Below the pieces are notes generated by a model. It was given only the letters and a program-made list of their open reading frames with translations, was not told the origin of the DNA and did no database searches. From Anaerolineales bacterium (GTDB lineage Bacteria; Chloroflexota; Anaerolineae; Promineifilales; Promineifilaceae), in the NCBI GenBank assembly GCA_020432595.1, contig JAGQGA010000382.1:1-5719 (forward strand): a DNA stretch of 5,719 nt, in the 5' to 3' direction. This document shows positions 5,413-5,719 of this stretch, in pieces (positions within the stretch are counted from its first letter, which is position 1; every line of letters begins with the position of its first letter). The position numbers and the translations under genes were made by a program.

Positions 5413-5719
5413 GGTTGGCTAAAGCGGGCCAAGTGTTACGGTTATTCACAACCACAAACATCGCCCCAGAAACACCATTTGCGGTTGTAAAGGCCAATGC
5501 ATTTGCAATCGTTCCAGAAAATGAACTGGAGCGGATGGCCTCTTCCCTCATCCAGCAGGCCACGGTTGACGAAACAAAATGGCAGTGGGAGTACTTCGAC
5601 GAACGCCATATGGAATTTAAGCGGCGGCTACGTCCGATCCTGCGTGTGCTAACCTTTGAATCATTGTCGACCGATGTGCCTTTGCTTGACGCTATCTGTT
5701 TTGTACAGAAGGCACTCCA
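5413..5719 (+). pseudogene. Tn3-family transposase, internal fragment
   Basis: One frame (codons from 5412) is open to the window end, giving about 102 residues. It reads LAKAGQVLRLFTT, PETPFAVVKANAFAIVP, KWQWEYFDERH, FKRRLRPILRVLTFES and LLDAICFVQKAL. This series of KA-x-x-VLRLF, F-x-x-VK-x-x-AF, W-x-YFD, LRP-x-L and LL-x-AI motifs matches the middle of Tn3-family transposases (roughly residues 300-450 of about 1000). Its N-terminal third is absent: ISKra4 and then ISL3 sequence lies upstream instead. The C-terminal catalytic part would lie beyond the window. It should be inactive here unless the missing part is elsewhere. Confidence 0.7.

Noticed and set aside
1..5719. CRISPR array, tRNA or rRNA
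   Set aside because: No regularly spaced repeats, no tRNA-like cloverleaf and no rRNA-like sequence were seen; nearly all of the window is explained as protein-coding or IS ends.

Overview
The window reads as an accessory, mobile-element-rich piece of a mid-GC bacterial genome. A tight four-gene cassette fills the left half (about 52-2922), and three transposon remnants fill the right half (2962-5719). The organism cannot be fixed from this sequence. ISL3-, ISKra4- and Tn3-type transposases with DUF4268-type and HEPN-type genes fit a Chloroflexota-like or cyanobacterium-like chromosome. I saw no copy of the cyanobacterial HIP1 octamer GCGATCGC, which weakly disfavours a HIP1-rich cyanobacterium.

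Left half. The window opens in the last codons of an upstream gene (stop at 69-71). Then come four same-strand genes: an unrecognised 111-residue protein (52-387); a DUF4268-type protein with a PD-(D/E)XK nuclease-like N-terminal domain (384-1385); a HhH-GPD DNA-glycosylase-like protein (1385-2209); and a protein with a CBS-like front half and a HEPN-like back half carrying an R-x4-H RNase motif (2230-2922). Two gene junctions overlap (ATGA at 384-387, TGATG at 1383-1387) and the third gap is 20 bases, so this looks like one transcription unit. A nuclease-like protein, a base-excision-like protein and a HEPN RNase-like protein in one operon beside transposons is the most interesting content here. 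A phage-defence or DNA-quality-control role is an inference, not shown.

Right half. An ISL3-type element begins at about 2962, only 39 bases after the last cassette gene. Its transposase gene is broken by a perfect 8-bp tandem duplication (3412-3427), and its 3' part is missing. At 3960 it is cut off by an apparently complete ISKra4-type element of about 1453 bp, bounded by imperfect 22-bp inverted repeats (3960-3981 and 5391-5412). The ISKra4 transposase is split over two frames at a T7-C3 run (4356-4365) and needs a +1 shift, or loss of one base, to give a 457-residue protein. Directly after the right inverted repeat, the sequence is the middle of a Tn3-family transposase, open to the window end.

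The ISKra4 copy therefore joins ISL3 sequence to Tn3 sequence with no matching target duplication, which points to an IS-associated deletion or recombination. The transposon genes look decayed or frameshift-dependent, while genes two to four of the cassette are intact.
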